Positions 59,858 through 64,000 of a stretch of DNA of 64,000 nucleotides are shown one piece after another. The position numbers were made by a program, and so were the translations under genes. The notes beneath the pieces were generated by a model that worked only from the letters and a program-made list of their open reading frames with translations, made no database searches and was not told the DNA's origin. Source of the DNA: Magnetococcales bacterium (lineage in GTDB: Bacteria > Pseudomonadota > Magnetococcia > Magnetococcales > Magnetaquicoccaceae); contig JADGAZ010000009.1 in the NCBI GenBank assembly GCA_015231755.1, positions 88,130 to 152,129 on the forward strand, written 5' to 3'. Position 1 is the first letter of the stretch. Each line of letters starts with the position of its first letter.

Positions 59858-60742
59858 ATGAAACCTACCTGGATTGTCACCCTGTTGACCACCGGTCTGA
59901 CCCTATGGAGCAGCGATGGCATGGCGCGGACCGTCATCACCAACAAAGGCTCCGACACCTTGATTCATCTGGCCCAGGCCTGGGCCGCCGAGTATCACGC
60001 CTCCCATCCGGAAGTCACCATCGATGTGCGCGGCTGTGGATCGAATACCGGCATCGCGGCTTTGATCAACAACAGTGTGGACTTGGCCAATGCCAGCCGT
60101 CCCATGAAGGCCAAGGAACGGGTGGAAGCGGAACGCAATGGCGTCAAGCCTCTGGAGCATCTGGTCGCCCACGATGCTTTGGCGATTCTGGTGCATCCGG
60201 GCAATCCGGTGACCTGGGTTTCCCTCACGTCGCTGTCGGAGATTTACGGGGACAAGGGCTTCATCGACGACTGGGGCAAGCTGGGGGTTTCGGTGCCGGG
60301 TTGCGCGGGCAACAAGATCCAGTTGATTGGCCGACAGGTCAATTCCGGCACCCATGACTATTTCCAGGAGGCGGTGTTGGGGGGCAAACGGGATTTCAAA
60401 CACAACAAGGAGAGCCGTGACGTGGCCGATTCGGCGGAAGTGCTGGATCTGGTGGCCAAGAATCCCTGCGCCATCGGCTTCGTGGGTATGGCTTACGAGT
60501 CGTCGGCGGTCAAAAGACTCAAGATCGCCCGGGAGTCCGGGGCGGAGGTGGTGGAGGCCAACATGGAAAACGCCCTCAATCGTCGTTATCCCCTCTCCCG
60601 GCCACTTTACATGTATACCAACGGTCAGCCTCAGGGGGAGGTCAAGAGTTATCTGGATTGGATCTTAAGCGACGCCGGGCAATGCCTGGTGCAACAGAGC
60701 GGCTATGCGATGATCCGTCCCGCCACCTGCAAGCAGCCTTAG
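59858..60742 (+). CDS. pstS: Phosphate-binding periplasmic protein (PstS family)
   Basis: The 294-residue protein has a signal peptide (about 1-23) and a PstS-like binding fold: ITNKGSDTLIHLAQAWAAEY, DVRGCGSNTGIAALINNSVDLANASRPMK, RQVNSGTHDYFQEAVLG and NPCAIGFVGMAY are typical phosphate-contact regions. It captures phosphate for an ABC importer. No pstC, pstA or pstB gene follows; the next gene is on the opposite strand. The Pho-box-like array upstream supports the assignment. The ribosome site is weak. Confidence 0.85.
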   Translation: MKPTWIVTLLTTGLTLWSSDGMARTVITNKGSDTLIHLAQAWAAEYHASHPEVTIDVRGCGSNTGIAALINNSVDLANASRPMKAKERVEAERNGVKPLEHLVAHDALAILVHPGNPVTWVSLTSLSEIYGDKGFIDDWGKLGVSVPGCAGNKIQLIGRQVNSGTHDYFQEAVLGGKRDFKHNKESRDVADSAEVLDLVAKNPCAIGFVGMAYESSAVKRLKIARESGAEVVEANMENALNRRYPLSRPLYMYTNGQPQGEVKSYLDWILSDAGQCLVQQSGYAMIRPATCKQP

Positions 60743-60778
60743 AAAATTCCGGATTTTCGACCCTTCGGACCGGGATGG

Positions 60779-61471
60779 TCATTGTCCCGGTCCGAGTACG
60801 GTTCCTTCCACCCCCGCCTGTTTACCCACCAGAGCTGCCGCCTGTTTGGCCCGAGCCGACGAGGCGAACGGTCCCATGCGTACCCGATACATCACCTTGT
60901 TTCCCACCTTGATGGGCTGCTGGGAGACCGGCAGCGGTCTGCCTTCCAGTTTGACCGTGGCCAGTTTGCCGATCAGGGTGTTGGCTTTTTCTTCGCTGGA
61001 GAAGGCGCCGAGCTGCACGGTATAACCGTTTTCGGTGGCGCCACTTTTTTCCGGGGACTCTTCCGGTCCGGGTCTGGGGGGAGGAGGTGGCGTGTTCGCG
61101 CCCGGTACCTGGGCCGTCAGGCCGGGAATGGGCACCGGGGGTTTGTTTTTGCTAGGCTCGTTGCGACGATCCATGCCGTCGTGGGGTTTGACCACGGCGG
61201 GTGAGTTGGCCGGGCGGGTGAGTTCCTCGGGAATCTTGACTTCCACCTTGGGTGCCGTGCTGGTGGGGGCGGGAGCGGGAGGCTCCGGGGTCTCTTTGGG
61301 GGCGATGCGTTGTTCTTTGCTTTCTTTGGAGGCTGCCTGGCGTTCCACGCGCACCGCGTGGTCCCGGGCCGAGAGCAGGGATTCCACGCTCAAGGCGGCC
61401 ACGATGAACAGAATCAGCCCGCCCATGATCACGACAAGCATGAACTGTTCGCGGTTTGGAGAGAGTTTCAT
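60779..61471 (-). CDS. SPOR-domain membrane protein
   Basis: The 230-residue protein has one N-terminal helix (about 12-32, FMLVVIMGGLILFIVAALSVE), a long Pro/Lys/Glu-rich periplasmic linker with a PPPPPRP run, and a C-terminal SPOR domain (about 150-228: GYTVQLGAFSSEEKANTLIGKL ... YRVRMGPFASSARAKQAAALV). SPOR domains bind denuded peptidoglycan at the division site, as in FtsN. Whether this is the essential FtsN is not evident. ATG 61471 has GAGGGAC upstream. Confidence 0.85.
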   Translation of the reverse strand: MKLSPNREQFMLVVIMGGLILFIVAALSVESLLSARDHAVRVERQAASKESKEQRIAPKETPEPPAPAPTSTAPKVEVKIPEELTRPANSPAVVKPHDGMDRRNEPSKNKPPVPIPGLTAQVPGANTPPPPPRPGPEESPEKSGATENGYTVQLGAFSSEEKANTLIGKLATVKLEGRPLPVSQQPIKVGNKVMYRVRMGPFASSARAKQAAALVGKQAGVEGTVLGPGQ

Positions 61472-61683
61472 GACAAGTCCCTCGAATCCACTGGATCGGG
61501 CCAATGGTCTTCTTGTGGGTGGATGCGCGACCTCGGATTGAATCCATTGAAATTAACCGCTCTTCCCTGGTCTGTCAATCCGGTGCGGGATGTGGATCCA
61601 TCATGGATCTTGGCGAGAAACCGGGTTAACCTTCCGCCTGGGATTGGTTTTTGGGTGGAATGAACCGGGAAAAAGGTATGGTC

Positions 61684-64000
61684 ATGTATGCGGCGTCCCC
61701 CCCTTCTGGCATGATCTGGATCCATGGCAATCGCATCGAGACATTGCGGGAGGATCTGGTGGCGCGCATGGTTGCCGAGCCTTTGGCGCCGTTGGAAAAC
61801 GAGATCATCTTGGTGCAAAGCAACGGCATGGCCCAATGGCTCAAACTGGGGATCGCCGGGGAGGGCATGGAGTCCGGAGCGGGGCTGGCGGGCGCCAGGA
61901 TCGCCACCGCCTTGGAGTTGTTGCTGCCGGCGCGTTTTTTGTGGCGGGTCTATCGGGCGGTGCTGGGGGAAGACGGCGTGCCGGAATACTCCCCGTTCGA
62001 CAAGGATCGGCTGGTCTGGCGGCTGATGCGACTGGTGCCGCAGTTGACCGCGCTCGAACCGTTCGCGCCGTTGCGCCGTTTTTTGGAACACGATACGGAT
62101 TGGCGCAAGCGTTTTCAGTTGGCCGAGCGGCTGGCGGATCTGCTGGATGGGTATCAGGTCTACCGGGCGGATTGGCTGGCGGCCTGGGCTGGCGGAGATG
62201 ACCGGTTGATCGACGCCCGGGGCCAGCGTCTTTCGTTGCCGGAGGGACAGCGGTGGCAGGCGGCGCTGTGGCGGGCCTTGCGGGAGGATGTGGCGCGGGA
62301 TGCGACCGGAGATCGTCAGGCTTTTCGGGCCGGGCGGGCCGAGGTGCATGCGGAATTTCTGCGGCGGGCGGCGGGATGGGGGGAGGAGGCGCGCCCCGGG
62401 GGATTGCCCCGGCGGGTGATGGTGTTCGGCATCACCTCCATGCCGCGACAGTCCCTGGAAGTGTTGGTGATGTTGAGTCGTTGGACCCAGGTGGTGATGT
62501 ATGTCCACAATCCCTGTCAGTACTACTGGGCCGACATCGTGCCGGAACGGGAGTTGCTGCGGGGGGGGCGGGGCAACAGCCGGGTGCGCGCCGGTTATCC
62601 GGAGAGTCTGCCGGAGGAGTGGATGCATCTGCACGCCCATCCTCTGCTGGCCGCCTGGGGCATGCAGGGGCGGGATTTCATCGGGCTGATCGACGAGTAC
62701 GCCAACGAAGGCATGGGGCTGGAGGATCGGCGTTTGAACGATCTGGAGATCCAACGCCTGGAGTGCTTCGAGACCCCGTATTCCTCCCCTTCCACCCTGC
62801 TGCATCAGTTGCAAGACGACATTCTCGAACTGCGTCCCCTGGATGAGACCCGTTCCCTTTGGCCTCCGGTGGCGCCTCGGCGGGATGGCTCGATCCGTTT
62901 TCATGTGGCCCACGGCCCGCAACGGGAGGTGGAGATCCTCCACGATCAATTGCTGGCCGCCTTTCAGGCCGATCCCACTTTGAATCCCCGGGATGTCTTG
63001 GTGATGGTCCCGGATATCAACGGTTACGCAGCCCACATCCAGGCGGTGTTCGGCCTGCACGACCATCGGGATCCCCGTTTCATTCCCTATGTGCTGGCCA
63101 ATCAGGGGCGTCGGCCCGTGGATCCGTTGCTGGGCGCGGTGGAGCGGCTGCTGGCTTTGCCCCGTTCCCGTTTGACCGCCAGCGAGGTGATCGATTGGCT
63201 CGAAGTGCCGGCGGTGCGTCGCAAATTTGCCATCGCCGAGGAGGATTTGCCCACGTTGCGGCTGTGGATTCGGGATTCCGGCATCCGTTGGGGGTTGCAC
63301 GATGGCCATCGTGTCGCTCTGGGTCTGCCGGAGAATGCCACAGAGGGGGAGAGTCGCAATACCTGGCGTTTCGGGATGCGGCGTATGCTGTTGGGTTACG
63401 CGGTGGGAGACCGGGGCGGTCCGTGGCAGGGAATCGCGCCCCATGACGAGATCGATCCCGGAGCGGCGGAATTGCTGGGGGCGTTGATCGGATTCGTGAC
63501 CCGGTTGGAAGCCTGTTGGACGCTGCTGGGCACTCCGGCCACGGTGGCGGAGTGGTGTGTGCGACTGCGGGGATTGCTGGCGGATTTTTTCGATCCCGGC
63601 GGGGACGGGATGGACGCGTTCACCCTGATGCAACTGGGAAACGCCTTGGATCCCTGGCAGGATCTGTGCGCCGAGGCGGGACTGGACGACCGGCTGCCCC
63701 TTTCGGTGGTGGGGGAGTACTGGTTGTCGCGCATCGAAGAGGGGGGGCTGGCCCAGGGATTTTTCGCCGGAGCGGTCACCTTCGCCACGCTGATGCCCAT
63801 GCGCGCCATTCCGTTCCGGATGGTGTGTCTGCTGGGCATGAACGATGGGGAGTTCCCCCGTCCCGGGGTGCGGACGGATTTTGATCTGATGCGCACCAGT
63901 TATCGTCCCGGCGACCGTTCCCGGCGGGAGGATGATCGTTATTTGTTCCTGGATCGTAGGATTCATCATCCTGATTTTTGGCGAAATCTGGTTCATGCCC
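61684..64000 (+). CDS. recC: Exodeoxyribonuclease V gamma subunit (RecC), truncated at the window end and apparently interrupted
   Basis: About 757 residues look like RecC: IILVQSNGMAQWLKLGIAGE near the start, GITSMPRQSLEVLVML, HVAHGPQREVEILHDQLLAAF, and MPMRAIPFRMVCLLGMNDGEFPRP then GDRSRREDDRYLFL. RecC recognises Chi and, with RecB and RecD, processes DNA ends. After YLFLD, family members continue with a conserved segment like ALLSAR..LYLSY; here the frame continues RRIHHPDFWRNLVHA, and no other frame restores it, so foreign sequence appears to begin near 63955. Starts at 61660 or 61711 are also possible. Confidence 0.85.
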   Translation, partial: MYAASPPSGMIWIHGNRIETLREDLVARMVAEPLAPLENEIILVQSNGMAQWLKLGIAGEGMESGAGLAGARIATALELLLPARFLWRVYRAVLGEDGVPEYSPFDKDRLVWRLMRLVPQLTALEPFAPLRRFLEHDTDWRKRFQLAERLADLLDGYQVYRADWLAAWAGGDDRLIDARGQRLSLPEGQRWQAALWRALREDVARDATGDRQAFRAGRAEVHAEFLRRAAGWGEEARPGGLPRRVMVFGITSMPRQSLEVLVMLSRWTQVVMYVHNPCQYYWADIVPERELLRGGRGNSRVRAGYPESLPEEWMHLHAHPLLAAWGMQGRDFIGLIDEYANEGMGLEDRRLNDLEIQRLECFETPYSSPSTLLHQLQDDILELRPLDETRSLWPPVAPRRDGSIRFHVAHGPQREVEILHDQLLAAFQADPTLNPRDVLVMVPDINGYAAHIQAVFGLHDHRDPRFIPYVLANQGRRPVDPLLGAVERLLALPRSRLTASEVIDWLEVPAVRRKFAIAEEDLPTLRLWIRDSGIRWGLHDGHRVALGLPENATEGESRNTWRFGMRRMLLGYAVGDRGGPWQGIAPHDEIDPGAAELLGALIGFVTRLEACWTLLGTPATVAEWCVRLRGLLADFFDPGGDGMDAFTLMQLGNALDPWQDLCAEAGLDDRLPLSVVGEYWLSRIEEGGLAQGFFAGAVTFATLMPMRAIPFRMVCLLGMNDGEFPRPGVRTDFDLMRTSYRPGDRSRREDDRYLFLDRRIHHPDFWRNLVHA

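Overview
This is a 64 kb stretch of a GC-rich proteobacterial chromosome, densely coded and mostly housekeeping, with no rRNA or tRNA gene and no complete transposase that I can see. The gene content fits a microaerophilic, signalling-rich proteobacterium such as a magnetotactic coccus (Magnetococcia): multi-domain phosphorelay kinases, c-di-GMP enzymes, a B-type heme-copper oxidase, and a Tyr/Gly/Pro-rich exported protein like those of sulfur globules. That placement is an inference from gene content; related alpha-, zeta- or gammaproteobacteria are possible.

Layout. 1-5.8 kb: a phosphorelay cluster on the + strand (Hpt end, REC-GGDEF, and two hybrid histidine kinases). 5.8-13.5 kb: a divergent respiratory locus. 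On the minus strand are a polytopic NnrS/oxidase-like membrane protein and an ABC-2 exporter pair; on the plus strand are a small membrane subunit, oxidase subunits II and I, heme O synthase and SCO/SenC. An FNR-type dyad lies between the two arms. 13.6-16.4 kb: a small AT-rich ORF, a family-4-like uracil-DNA glycosylase, and the minus-strand pair PDZ protein-map. 16.5-25.3 kb: carA-carB-greA-rlmE-guaB-guaA behind a clear sigma70 promoter, followed by a cold-shock gene. 26-36 kb: a HAMP-GAF-GGDEF protein, metY, a lytic transglycosylase, a TauD-like dioxygenase, a large Endonuclease Q-like PHP/UvrD helicase fusion, an FKBP and the Tyr-rich exported protein. 36-41.5 kb: mobA overlapping a hybrid kinase, a coiled-coil membrane protein, a Lys/Ala-tailed protein and nfo. 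41.6-49.6 kb: fabG-acpP-fabF-mltG-tmk-holB-PSP1-tatD/radical SAM, largely overlapping. 49.6-54 kb: a DUF2062 protein, a polysaccharide deacetylase, then a lower-GC accessory stretch with repeats, a YflT-like protein, a BON lipoprotein and an OmpA-type lipoprotein. 54-57.6 kb: an arsenic operon (ArsJ-associated GAPDH, arsJ, acr3) behind a near-consensus promoter with a dyad. 57.6-64 kb: a DUF3782-type nuclease-like protein, a tandem HD-GYP protein, pstS behind a Pho-box-like array, a SPOR protein, and the 5' part of recC, which appears to be interrupted just before the window ends.

The points most worth a second look are: the EndoQ-like/UvrD fusion; two arrays of 11-bp-spaced direct repeats of PhoB/OmpR-type geometry, one in front of no obvious gene; a two-copy CRISPR-like repeat with a 61-bp period and no cas genes; the operon joining a histone-tail-like protein to nfo; and the recC breakpoint.
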